64,000 nucleotides of DNA from Bimastos eiseni (lineage: Eukaryota > Annelida > Clitellata > Crassiclitellata > Lumbricidae), in NCBI GenBank assembly GCA_959347315.1, contig OY365806.1, positions 21,094,235 to 21,158,234 on the forward strand, in the 5' to 3' direction. The notes below the pieces were generated by a model, which worked only from the letters and a program-made list of their open reading frames with translations, ran no database searches and was not told where the DNA came from. Positions 36,729 through 47,447 of the stretch are shown one piece after another; the stretch's first letter is position 1, and the number at the start of each line of letters is the position of its first letter. A program made the translations under genes and the position numbers.

Positions 36729-37130
36729 ATATATATATATATATATATATATATGCCAGAAACAGAGGAACATAGAAAAGTAAAACGACAGAGAAAGAAT
36801 GATACGTACAGACAGAGAATATAAACATTGATGATTGACGGATAGATAGACACTTAGACTTGTAGACAGACAAAGATATAGACAGACAGAATGTCGACAC
36901 ACAGGTAGAGAGAGATACATGCAGACAAACATAAAGATAGATAGACAGACAGACATAAAATCAGGCAGACAGACAAACAGATAGATATATAGAGATATAG
37001 GCACATATATACATGCATACATAGACACAAACAGATAGATACATGTATATACAGACAAAGGCAGACAAACATGTAGGTAATTAGGAAGACAGACAGATAG
37101 ACAGACAGATAGACAGACAGACTGAAAGAG
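36729..37130. repeat. (TA)n run followed by GACA/GATA purine-rich microsatellite
   Basis: (TA)n at 36729-36754 is followed by roughly 300 bp of imperfect GACA, GATA and ACAGATAG repeats. The opposite strand therefore has long open frames of Cys/Leu/Ser-Val repeats, which are artefacts of the repeat. Confidence 0.85.
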
Positions 37131-38510
37131 AGACTCTGAAACAATCCAATAAGAGGCCCATATAGGAGACAGGAGCGTCCAGATAGGGGGGGAGATTGCC
37201 TCCATCACTCAGGGGGGGTTGACGCCTCTGATGGGAGATGCAAAAATAGAGAGAGTATTAAGAGTGAAATACATGTATGTGTTCAGTTAAAATGAGCCAG
37301 AGATTGGAATATGTGAAGCAGAGATTTAGAGTCTCTAGCTGCTTAGTCGCCGTGCCCTTTGTTATTAAATCGCAAAAGCGATTAGGCTCTAATAAAAGAC
37401 GATAAGTAAGTCATTAAAGTGAAAATGAAAAGTAAAACTGCTGGAGAGGCTTGCCGTGAATGGACTACCCAAATGCATGTGCTTTGATTCTAAGGCCCTA
37501 CTGAGAAATGTGATGCATTTGGCCATCACATTTCTCAAGCATAGACTTAGAAGACTTGTGTGTTGATCACAGACCTGAGGCCAACGCCGAACTATCTTCG
37601 AACTCCAAGATCTCTCTCTCTTCATTTCAGCGCGCGATGTCATTACAAACTGCCGTTGGTAATGATATATCGTGCGCTGCACTTACCCTACCAGACTTGG
37701 CAGCAGATTTGCATACGTTTCGTCATTCTCTTCCTTGATGTATCTAAAATTTTGTAATTAATAGAAAGATGCACGGATCTTAAACCGAGGCCTACATTCA
37801 CAGCAAACGCCAAAACGACACAAAGCAAGGGAGCATTATGACAGGAAACTAAAAAATAAGACTGAGTCAAAGAGATAAAAGAAAGGAGAAATTAAGAGAT
37901 CTAGAGTAAAACTGGGAGTTGGACAGATTACACCGAAATACGAAAAAGACAGTATAACAATATTAAGTGGTTAGGCCCAACAGAATCGAACCCAATGGAT
38001 TCTCTAGCGCCGGTAACACTCTTAATTATTGTCCAAGACATATCAACATCAATCCATGGTTGCATCAAGTAAACTCGCCATCAGGATTCATTATCCAATT
38101 GAGGATCCAGCATAGCTCTCCAACAGACCGAAAATCTGAAAGCCAGAATACAGTGGACATGCACGTTGAAACTGATAGTCTTATGTTACAACAGTATAGA
38201 TTCAAGGATATTAGGATAAATAGGGAAAAGAAGACAGAGACCTAGAAAGAAGATCTAGGATGGAAACAATTAAGGCATGCGTGGCTTATTATCTATAATA
38301 TTGTCTAACATTTTCTATATAGCCTGAAAATTCACCAGCAACCAATCTATTGGATTCGTCCAAAACCTTAATAAAAACTCATCCTCACCTATAGCTGCAT
38401 CCACGAGTCAACTGAATTGTCTTTAGTCGCTCCTGTCCGGAATTCTGATTCATCGAGTAGCGAGCGTCATTCTGACAATGCTTCACTGCGCCACAGATCT
38501 CGAAGGAAGG
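37131..38510. other. no gene recognised
   Basis: Short open frames only, with no domain or repeat family recognised. Confidence 0.45.
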
Positions 38511-38514
38511 AATT

Positions 38515-39290
38515 CGAGGGTAACAGCTAGCCCGCCATATCAGGTGACAGAGTAGCTGTGTCAGTGGCGGCGGTTCCATGTTTTACGAAGCTTTCAGTCC
38601 TGGCATCCTCGCCAGAAATGAAAGATCGAAAAACAGTTTAAAGGTCGTGGCAGATAGTCTATGAAAAGTATACTGACGGTCAGAAGAAATGAACCTGTCA
38701 GGGATTGACGGTGCCAGAGCTGACAGAGCTGACAGGCGGACGGACTAGTTGTTGCCCTCGAATACAATTCGAGAGTAACAGCTAGAGCCACATGTCAGAT
38801 AACAGATTTGCAGTGTCAGTGGCGGCGGTGCCTTGTCTTACGGAGCTTCCAGTCCTGGCAGCTTCGCCAGAAATGAAAGATCCAAACACAGATTAAATGT
38901 CCGGACAGATATCTAAAGCATATGAAAAGTATACTGACGGTTAGAAGAAAGAAATGACCGTAAGGGAATGACGGTGCCAGAGCTGACAGGCGGACGGACT
39001 AGTTGTTGCCCTCGAATACAATTCGAGAGTAACAGCTAGAACCACATGTCAGATAACAGATTGGCGGTGTCAGTGACGGCGGTGCCATGTCTTACGGAGC
39101 TTTAAGTCCTGGCAGCCTCGCCAGAAATGAAAGATCCAAACACAGATTAATAGTTCGGACATCTATACGCCTAGATCTAGAGCCTATGAAAAGTAAACTG
39201 ACGGTCAGAAGAAATATGACACTGTCATGGATTGACGGTGCCAGAGCTGACAGAACTGAAATGCGGTCAGAATGTACTGTTCCAAAATTG
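38515..39290. repeat. tandem satellite, three copies of about 255 bp
   Basis: TCAGTGGCGGCGGT begins at 38561, 38816 and (as TCAGTGACGGCGGT) 39070, giving spacings of 255 and 254. Shared blocks include CTTCGCCAGAAATGAAAGAT, AAGTATACTGACGGTCAGAA and GGTGCCAGAGCTGACAG. Within the unit, TCGAATACAATTCGA is a palindrome and GAGCTGACAG is itself locally duplicated in copy 1. Stops occur in all frames. Confidence 0.9.
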
Positions 39291-39678
39291 CCGGAGTTCT
39301 GTGACCTGTGTAATTTATCAATACGCTGATGTTGTATAACTAACATAAGGCTTTAACTGAGTTTCTTTAAGTCAATAAAACATTGTAAGGAAAATAATGT
39401 ACTCCTAGGCTTACACGACAAAAAAATCTCAGACTTACATGTATGGACTGCTTGCTAATAGTAGTTTCAGTTTAACGACACTGTGTGATAACATAGATCA
39501 TAAGCGTCGCCCTCTACTCCTTCTTTATCCAGGCTAGTATATCACATTCGGTCTAGAGCAAGTCAGAGTGTTAGGCCTATAGATTAACCTATTATGTGGA
39601 TTTGGTTGCATAAACCTAGTAGGCCTATTATTAAATTAGACAAGCAGTTATTCGTTAACTTAAAATGAAGGCCCAAAT

Positions 39679-40144
39679 CAGTGGCTTTCAACCGGTGGTA
39701 AGACAGCTGTCGCCAAGGGATTGGCCTACACAAGAAATAAAATTATACTTAAAATCTATTTTGCAGAAACAGATAATAATTGCAGGTTTTGAAATGCCGT
39801 ATTTTTTCATATTTTAGTTATACAATAACAATAGTATACTAAATATTGTTAAATAATTTTCTTGCTATTGTTTTATTTTATGATCATCTATTATTTCTTT
39901 CCTCACAAAATGACGTCACATGCAGCTTTGTCAAATATTGTATAGATTTATGAAATAATTTAGCAAAATTCATTAATAATATTATAATTTACAACCCATA
40001 TTCTTACTCTAATAACCTAGTCTAAGTAAATAAATTAGGCTTACCAAAAAAGCTTCTAAAAAGATTTTTATATTGGGATACGCAAAATAATTTTGTTTGG
40101 TTTTGGAGTAGTCCTACAACAAAAAAGATGGTTGGTAACCGTTG
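39679..40144. mobile_element. probable hAT-like non-autonomous element
   Basis: Starts CAGTGGCTTTCAACCGGTGG and ends GATGGTTGGTAACCGTTG, imperfect inverted ends of the CAGTGGTTNNCAACC type common in hAT elements. The interior is AT-rich and non-coding. No 8-bp target duplication was found. Confidence 0.4.
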
Positions 40145-41379
40145 ATTTAGCCTAACTTGTTGAGTCTAAACGGACTGTTAACTACTTCAACACCTTTCAG
40201 TAAGCCTGGCTGATAGGTCCATCTGAATCATTAGCATAATTGAACATTCACCTCCTGCGGACGAGATTCTTGCGTCTTCCTCATGGGTTCAGTAGAAATA
40301 AGCCAATCTATTGTCTTCCTATTGAAGCGACGAACAAGTCTTTCTGTATTCAGTAGGAAAAAACTAAATATTTTAATATAGGAGATATAATTGTTGCGCT
40401 TAGAAGTCACCGAATCTCGATAATTTAATTAGCCTACTCATATACTCAAAGAAGAATTTATTTGAGCATATGACTTAGTTAGCCTACTAGTATACTAAAA
40501 TAAAGAATTTATTTGATATAGACAATAATTACAAGAAATTAAATAAATAAACTTAAATTTGAAAATATAGAAATACTTTTATCAGCTTATTCAAGTAAAC
40601 TTAAATATTAAATGAAATTTAAAAATCAGACAGATATATAAAAACCTTGTCTAACAAATGTATCTTAATTGAGGTATGCAGAAGTCACTGAGTCTCAAAG
40701 CTTACTCAAATACGGCTCAAGTAGGTCCTAGCCCTATACATATAACTTGTGGGGACAGTGGCGCTATAGAGGTTATAATGAGTTTGATCGAAAAAGGCGT
40801 TAGGCCTACTTCGAAAATTTCAGCCTAATCCTACAAATCGTTACATCATAAATTTCGAAAAAAAATCGTTATTTTGTGATAATTTGGGTTTACCTGTGCC
40901 TTTCGACGAAGATTCGATAGAAACATCAGTTAGCACAGCAGAAATAGGAAGCATTTCGGTAGATATTTGCACATTTTCAGAATTTAACGCCCGCGGCTGT
41001 CCGTGGACATCGATCGTGCTACGCTAATATTTGCAATGACGTCAATTGGTCTGTCTCTTTCAAGCAGCTGGGCCTGAGACAATACGTAGACGCAATCATT
41101 AGCTACGTCATTTAATTGACCTTTAGCAAAGTTCACGAATTTCTAAGTATGTAAATAAGTAAGTATTTTTTTACCAACTGTTTATCCGCACTTTGGTGCA
41201 CGATAAATTTAAATGTGCAGCATGCTACATAATTGCTATATAATTGAAATGCAACTTCGCACTTTAGATATTTTGTTGTCTGCCTGTCGAGTAACGCAAT
41301 CCTATGTTGGCGTCTGTACAGTCTGTTTGCTTGAATGCTTTATTGTTTATATACACACGCATCGGAACATACATACGTA
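40145..41379. other. no gene recognised
   Basis: AT-rich, with short open frames only. Confidence 0.45.
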
Positions 41380-41440
41380 CAGGGCTGCCGCGGGTACCCG
41401 AGTACTCGCGAGTACCCGACTCATCCACTTCCGGTCGGAG
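41380..41440 (-). mobile_element. terminal fragment of the TAGGGCTGCCGC hAT MITE
   Basis: AGGGCTGCCGCGGGTACCCG, AGTACTCGCGAGTACCCG and CCACTTCCGGTCGG form the reverse complement of the right end of the elements at 46859 and 61323. The rest of the element is absent. Confidence 0.7.
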
Positions 41441-41965
41441 GATGGCAATTTCCTGTTACAGTCTATCTCGCACACAGACTGACACAGTATACTCGATCTT
41501 GCTTGGTGGAAGACAAATTCATCACGATATATAGGTCAACCTGAGCCTCCTCGCCCCACTTGCGCTTAAGCACCTCTACATACCTGGCTCGTCAATTGAT
41601 ACCTTCTGAGTGCACGTTTTCTTTTGCAGGCCTAACTCTAAAGTCTAAACATCTTACGGTCATTGTTGTCATCCGAACACGTTGACATGTTGGTTGTGAT
41701 GCCGTAACATTAAGTTGTTCCGCCAGAAACTTGGCCTATAGGCTAACTGTCTATCATATACTGATTACTGACATAATGACATCTCATATCATAATTATAT
41801 TGACGACACTCAACCTTACATAAAGCTCCTGGGAAAAACATCGGCAGGGTTAAAGCTAAAATCGCATATCCTGTGTCCAATATATTCAACGTGATGTGCA
41901 ACTACCTGTAGGCCCTGTGCGCCTGAATTAAATGCCACCAAAACCGAACTCAATTCTGGTTTTAT

Positions 41966-42165
41966 NNNNNNNNNNNNNNNNNNNNNNNNNNNNNNNNNNN
42001 NNNNNNNNNNNNNNNNNNNNNNNNNNNNNNNNNNNNNNNNNNNNNNNNNNNNNNNNNNNNNNNNNNNNNNNNNNNNNNNNNNNNNNNNNNNNNNNNNNNN
42101 NNNNNNNNNNNNNNNNNNNNNNNNNNNNNNNNNNNNNNNNNNNNNNNNNNNNNNNNNNNNNNNNN
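41966..42165. other. assembly gap (200 N)
   Basis: Exactly 200 unresolved bases. The round number suggests a placeholder of unknown true size. Confidence 0.99.
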
Positions 42166-42409
42166 CCACCTCACAAAGGCGAACAATATTGTGTTAAAAT
42201 TTAATTAGCATTTAAACGTCAAATTTCAATGCATGCATTGAATATTGTATGCTCGATACAATGATGTCACTCTAAACTAGGCTCTACTCATTGGAGTGTA
42301 CTGTAGTGACAATACAACAAAAAAGGCCAAGAGAACAATTTGTCATTTTGTTTTTCTGAATTTATTGGAACTATTTTAAAGCGAACCTGAAGCATGGCGA
42401 TCCACTTGA

Positions 42410-42461
42410 CAAGACACCACGACCCACTTTTGGGTCGCGACCCATAGTTTGGGAATCACTG
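42410..42461 (-). mobile_element. hAT-type terminal fragment
   Basis: Read on the minus strand: CAGTGATTCCCAAACTATGG then GTCGCGACCC, the widespread start of Charlie-like hAT elements (recalled). No partner end was seen. Confidence 0.5.
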
Positions 42462-42570
42462 CTTCAGAGCGTAGGGAAAGTTGAGGTAAGGTGCGCAGTG
42501 TGCTCTCTTCAGCTCACTGTACTCTTGTCTGCTTTCTGAGCTTTTCTGTGCTTTCTGTGCTTTTCTGCTT

Positions 42571-42607
42571 ACTGTCACCTACAGTGCTACGCACTGTAGG
42601 TGACAGT
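42571..42607. repeat. perfect hairpin with 16-bp arms
   Basis: ACTGTCACCTACAGTG, loop CTACG, then CACTGTAGGTGACAGT. The loop and part of the stem (CAGTGCTACGCACTGT) repeat immediately downstream, giving a second small hairpin. Confidence 0.9.
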
Positions 42608-43989
42608 GCTACGCACTGTTGGTGAAATAAATGAATGAATGACAGTTCTGTTTGGAAATACGGGGAAGATGGTGACCCCGTTGGTGGCCGTGAGTGATAC
42701 AGACTGGGTGAGTCCCAGAAGGGACCGCGCGTATATCGAGAGAGGCCGCGGCGGCCGACCGAGAGATAGACTGGGAAAAATCCCCGACCGTGCAGCCCGT
42801 GGGACTTCTGGTGGCCGAGAAATATTCTTGTTGGCTACCTAGATTGGTCATAGTTACTCCTCACGATTTCCAGCAGGTTGTCGGATACGTGACCCCGTCG
42901 GTGGCCGTGAGAAATAGAGATCGGGTAACGCCCCAAGCAACCGAACGTTACATCGAGACAGATAATGGCGACCGTTGAGACAATTTACGGGAAGAATTCC
43001 CCAGTGTACACGTTGGTTAAAAGACGGGAAGGACGGCCACGTGAAGCCGTTGGAAACAGACTGAGAGCTACCGGTGAAGCCGTTGACACTTACTGGAAAA
43101 CATAAATACGTTCAATAAATACGGGGAGGGTGACCCCATTGGTGCGTTAGATACAGGGAAAGTTCCCTTTGGTGCCGAAAACCTCATCAATTGCGGGTGT
43201 CTCCGCATATTCTTTTCTATTTACGGTTTTCCGTAAACATCTATACTTGGCTGCCTAACGTGGTCATACTTACTCCACCCGTTTACCAGCATTTTGTTGA
43301 TATGCGTGTCTGATCGCAATGTCTTAGGTCGCGGTTTCCCCGCGTATCTTTACTTGAGTTACTAAACGTAATATCTGTACTTGCGGTGTCCCCGAAGTAT
43401 GTCTTCTTTATTGTCTTACGGTCTTTCGGTAAATATTCTACTTGGCTACCTATGTCGGTCATAGTTACTCCTCTAGTTTTACCGAAGTATATTCAGTTCA
43501 ATGTCTAGTTGCAATATCTTTGCTCGCGGTTTCTCCGCGAGGCTTCTACTTGCGGGACTAGCCGCAGAATCTCTTCTTGCAGAATCGTCTTTCTGCATAA
43601 TCTCTTTTCGAGGACTTCCTCTAAAGATCTGTCCGTGGTTCGTTCCAGTGTATAAGAGAGTACAATTGCTTCAGAGAAAGAAGTGATTATAATAATACAG
43701 CTCTGTGTGAAATATAGAGGTAACGTGGATGACCGTGAATGAGTTCGGATGGCCGTTCGATAGAAATACCGGGAAATTCCCAAAAGACCCGCTGGAATTA
43801 CACGTGGAGGGTGAACACGTTAGAAGAGCAAGTTACAAACAAGAGAAAACACTGGTGCCAATTGATACCTTCAGGTTACAAGTCAAATAACTCTTCTGGA
43901 TGGTTTTATGGTCTTTCGATAAATACTCTTGTTTGTTACCTGCGTTGGTCATAGTTACTCCTCCCAGTTTCCTGAGTATCAGAATATAT

Positions 43990-44103
43990 TACGGTGTTGG
44001 CGGACAATTGCCAACGCAGAGGACGGTCAATCGTGTGCATGATAACTTATGCGTGTGAGGCCGGTATGCCGCACACGGAAATTGACCAAGAGGCACGTGA
44101 AAG
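43990..44103. repeat. duplicated hairpin module, copy A
   Basis: The stem GTGTTGGC/GCCAACGC (43994-44017) is followed by AGAGGACGG, GTGTGCATGATAAC, GTGTGAGGCCGGTATGCC and CACGGAAATTGACC. Copy B lies 588 bp downstream. Part of it (GACCAAGAGGCACGTGAAAG) is repeated again at about 44182. Confidence 0.8.
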
Positions 44104-44577
44104 TCTGGGTTGTCCCTTGTCGTCCGATACCCAAGTATGAAACAGATGAACGCAGACATGAAAGTCTGAGCAGTCGGAAATGGACCAAGAGGCAAGTGAA
44201 AGTCTGGGTAGTCGGAAACCCAGGTTAGAGATAACAAGTAGACCAGTAGACGAAGAATTGATCGATGCGTAAATATTACTGTTGGCTACCTACGTTGGTC
44301 ATAGATACTCCTCCCGTTTTCCCGAAGGGTATCTGCTTGCGTGTCTGATCGAAGTCATCTATACGAGTACGTTTGGGTAATCGGGTATCCAGGTGAATAC
44401 ATAGTTGCTTGTCGCCACACACAGTTCCGAGAACTGACTGAAGTGCGAGGTCGGGCCCCCTCGTGCGTAGGTCGGATCGAAGATCTGTGTGCAGATAGCG
44501 AAGATTATAGACAGAAGACCTTCACTAGCAGAGTCCGTGAATACCATGCCAGTGTAATTTTTATCGAAGCAGAATAT

Positions 44578-44704
44578 ATCAGTGTTGGTGGGTAACTGCT
44601 AACACAGAGGACGGGAACGTAGTCAGTCAAATGTGCATGACAAAATATACGTGTGAGGCCGTTTATGCCATATACGGAAATAGACCGAGAGAGATACGTG
44701 TTGA
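44578..44704. repeat. duplicated hairpin module, copy B
   Basis: The stem GTGTTGGT/GCTAACAC (44582-44605) is followed by AGAGGACGG, ATGTGCATGACAAAA, GTGTGAGGCCGTTTATGCC and TACGGAAATAGACCGAG. It has the same order as copy A, and the first stem is preserved although both arms differ. Confidence 0.8.
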
Positions 44705-45435
44705 GCAGAAGGCGTGATAGGTAAGTGTCGGAGATGACATGACTAAGAGCTGTGCGACTTGTAGTGTCTAGGACGACAGAGTTTAAAGAGTTGAGAACAG
44801 TAATGTCTAGGAGTACAAGACGTTGAATTTAGCTACCGATAATTGTATAGGCCGAAATGGCTTATGGACTTGTTTCAAATATGTCTGAACCTCGTAACTT
44901 AAGAGAACGTTTGGTGTCCCTATTTGGCGATAGTTTCAGAGTCACAAGATGATGAACGGTACGACATCAGGTAGAGGAAAACGAGACTAGTAGCTTGGAA
45001 GGTATGCAAGGCGAGGAAGACTCCTGCCGGTATGATTATGAACCCTGTTTTGAGTACGGCCATCCTCAGAACGTTGCCCATCCGGCGACCGCGGAATAGA
45101 CAGAGTCAGACCTCGTTACTAATTCGAGCCGTGTTACCTATCTTGGAGAAGAGGCCCATCTTTAATCTTTACTGGTGAGAGCGAACATCCTGGTAGATAT
45201 AGAGAGTAACCTTTTGGCATTGAGATTTGACAGCGAAGTGACTCGGGCGACTCCAGACGTGTTCGCAAGCTGGAGTCGACACTGTCCGTTAGCGTTAGGC
45301 AGGCGCTCGGGCGGCAGAACGCCACAGTTCTGCACTTGCTATCTCAGCAAACCTTTCGATCTAGACTTAACTAGACGCACCGGTCCTGGGCTTTTAGTTT
45401 TTGAGAAAATTTTCTTCTTCACGATTGGGCCTACA
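44705..45435. other. unassigned; open frame at 45175-45441 not recognised
   Basis: No family resemblance could be read. Because it abuts the LINE remnant at 45440 it may be a more decayed upstream part of that element. Confidence 0.35.
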
Positions 45436-45439
45436 CCAT

Positions 45440-46140
45440 AAATTGTAGAAATTACGCATTTCGTGAGCACCGGAAGACTGGAGCAGGTAAACTCCTTCGT
45501 GTATTTGGGCTGCAGGATGACGACTGGCGAAAGATGCGGACCACGGTGTAGCCTATATCTTGCGCCATGATGCGGACTGAGCGAGCGAGGTGAAATCCAT
45601 AAATAGTTATTATATCTATGGTGAAATCAAGGCTGGCCATGGGGTTGAGCATTATGGTCAAGTTGACGAAATGAAGGAAGAACAAGTCCGTGAGTAGTAT
45701 GAGTAAATTACGACTGATTGGAGCTCTATTATGGCGAGTAGCAACGCATGGTTGTGAAGCCTGGACGTTAAAGAAATGTGCGTTAGAAAGATGATGCGAA
45801 TTTCTTGGACGAAAATGATGACCAAGAAGCCCATGGTAGGCATGGTATAGGTAGGCCTATACGAATTGGCATAGGCCAGAAATAAACTGTTGCAACACGT
45901 CCAGGCACGAAAATTGCGCTACTTCGGACATATTATGAGACATCCATGGGACAACATTGAGGGCAGTTTGATGACAGGTCTTGTTGAAGGGAAAAGGAAT
46001 CGTGAAGGCCTAGAATGTCCTGGATTGACAACATTTTTATGTGGACTGGGCTAAAAGGAACTAGCCTGGTGAGCGTAGTAGTCCTACGTGATAGACGATG
46101 CTAGGCTAATCTCTCTCATGTAGCCAACCGTCGCGAAGCG
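45440..46140 (+). mobile_element. decayed LINE, C-terminal part of reverse transcriptase ORF
   Basis: Plus-strand fragments read VNSFVYLGCRMTTG, then LIGALLWRVATHGCEAWTLKK, then (about 45897-46010) LQHVQARKLRYFGHIMRH followed by LMTGLVEGKRN, RMSWIDN and WTGLK. This order (YLG, YGCEAWTL, R.L.y.GHimR, l..G...GKR.rGR) is the standard C-terminal tail of many animal LINE reverse transcriptases. Frameshifts and stops separate the blocks, so it is dead. Confidence 0.75.
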
Positions 46141-46850
46141 ACGACGACGTTATGAAATGACATGATGTTTTGTGCAAGTTAGCTTGCTATCATAATGAAT
46201 TTTAAGAATTAGACTAATCAATTTCATACCATATTGCCAAGCAACGGACGGTAAATTGGCCTATCATTTTCGCACAAATACGCAAACCTTGTAGATTTAT
46301 TACAGACCTAGGCATCGGCGGTTATTTAAATTGGTCCTGGGTTAGGGAGACAGGTCGAAAAAATGGGGTGGGGCAGATCGGAGACAAACGTTAATTCGGA
46401 AACATAGATACAGCAAAAAAGGCTCAACAGCGGAAAACGTTGTCGAAATGTTAAATATTAGGCCCAAATATTTAATTTTACATAAATTTTATGAAATATT
46501 GGAGGGGATAAAAGTAGCTCCATCTCCCAACCTGAAATATAGAAGAAGACGTACAGGCCTACATATAAACCGTCCTTTCTGTCCCCTTCTATAGCCTCCA
46601 TCTCTGCTTGTAGGCCAAAAATAGCCTTAGTATGCGCAAACAGTGGAATAGGCTAAGCTACTAGGCCTAACGTTGTATACATTTAGCCTCATCGACATTT
46701 TAAAAATCGAATTCTCCGTTTAGAACATTAATAGTTTTCAACAACAAACTTACACAACTTGGCCGCTAGTAGACTAAATTGGGAAAATGAGCTTAGCGGC
46801 AGTAGAAAGACTCAACGATATAACGATTACGATTAGGCCTAGGTCTAAGC
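46141..46850. other. no gene recognised
   Basis: Intergenic sequence rich in AGGCCTA motifs, upstream of the hAT MITE. Confidence 0.45.
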
Positions 46851-46858
46851 CTGGTTAC

Positions 46859-47274
46859 TAGGGCTGCCGCTATCGAGTAGTTTTGGAGTGGAGTACTCGG
46901 TCGAGTAGCTTAGCGGGTAATCGAGTAGGCCTACCCGTTAATACCGGAAGTGCTTAACACAAGCTGCACGGCTTCTGCTGAAGACCATAGATAGACTATG
47001 TAGACGACAGCATATAGCATTCTTAGGCATATAGGTAATAACTAAAGCTCTGGCGCACCAATAAAGTTAAATCTCCAATGTAACAACAATAACAAGCTAC
47101 TGAGCAGCCAAAGAAACAGAAAATTTTTGCTTGTTGCTACAGTTACACAAAAAATATTGCAATTTTCCGACCGGAAGTGGAAACATGGGGGTACTCGAGT
47201 ACACAAATTACTCGAGTAATTATTGGAGTTGGGTACTCGCGAATCGCAAGTACCTATGTTCCGCGGTAGCCCTA
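46859..47274. mobile_element. hAT-type MITE, complete, with 8-bp target-site duplication
   Basis: The 416-bp element begins TAGGGCTGCCGC and ends GCGGTAGCCCTA. It is flanked by the exact 8-bp duplication ctggttac (46851-46858 and 47275-47282). The subterminal parts are made of GAGTACTCG and CGAGTA repeats. Two internal CCGGAAGTG motifs (ETS-like) are in the same orientation. A second full copy is at 61323 and a fragment at 41380. It lies 174 bp upstream of the MTDH-like start codon. Confidence 0.92.
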
Positions 47275-47447
47275 CTGGTTACTGCAAACTTACTGACTCA
47301 TTGATGGTTGTTATTGACTCAGAAACTGATGACGCAGCACGCAGTGCGCTGACGTTACCACAAAAGTTGTTTGTTGATGTACGATGGAACGACGGTGATG
47401 AATGTAGTCAGAAACGTTGCCATATTTATTAGAAATTCTCTGTGAAA

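Larger units (their letters stand above)
42661..44704. repeat. array of short stem-loops of unknown nature
   Basis: At least twelve short inverted repeats follow one another about every 25-35 nt. In the C/T-rich part: TGCGG/CCGCA (43192-43207), TTTACGG/CCGTAAA (43220-43237), CGCGG/CCGCG (43330-43344), TACTT/AAGTA (43378-43399), CTCGCGG/CCGCGAG (43523-43541), TGCGG/CCGCA (43551-43566), TGCAGAA/TTCTGCA (43578-43597) and GAGG/CCTC (43610-43621). In G-rich parts: CTGGG/CCCAG (42704-42718), GGGAA/TTCCC (42989-43001) and GGGAAATTCCC (43771-43781). A segment like TTGGCTACCTACGTTGGTC, usually followed by ATAGTTACTCCTCCCG, occurs five times (42831, 43247, 43442, 43931, 44282). There is no long open frame, and no terminal repeats or target duplication were found. 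It may be a foldback-type element or structured-RNA template. Confidence 0.6.

Noticed and set aside
36606..37208. 200-codon minus-strand open frame rich in Cys/Leu/Ser/Val
   Set aside because: It is the complement of the GACA/GATA microsatellite. The 'protein' is a short-period repeat with no domain.
43505..43783. Minus-strand open frame across the stem-loop array
   Set aside because: Its composition follows the hairpin units. No domain was recognised and no similar frame occurs in the other modules.
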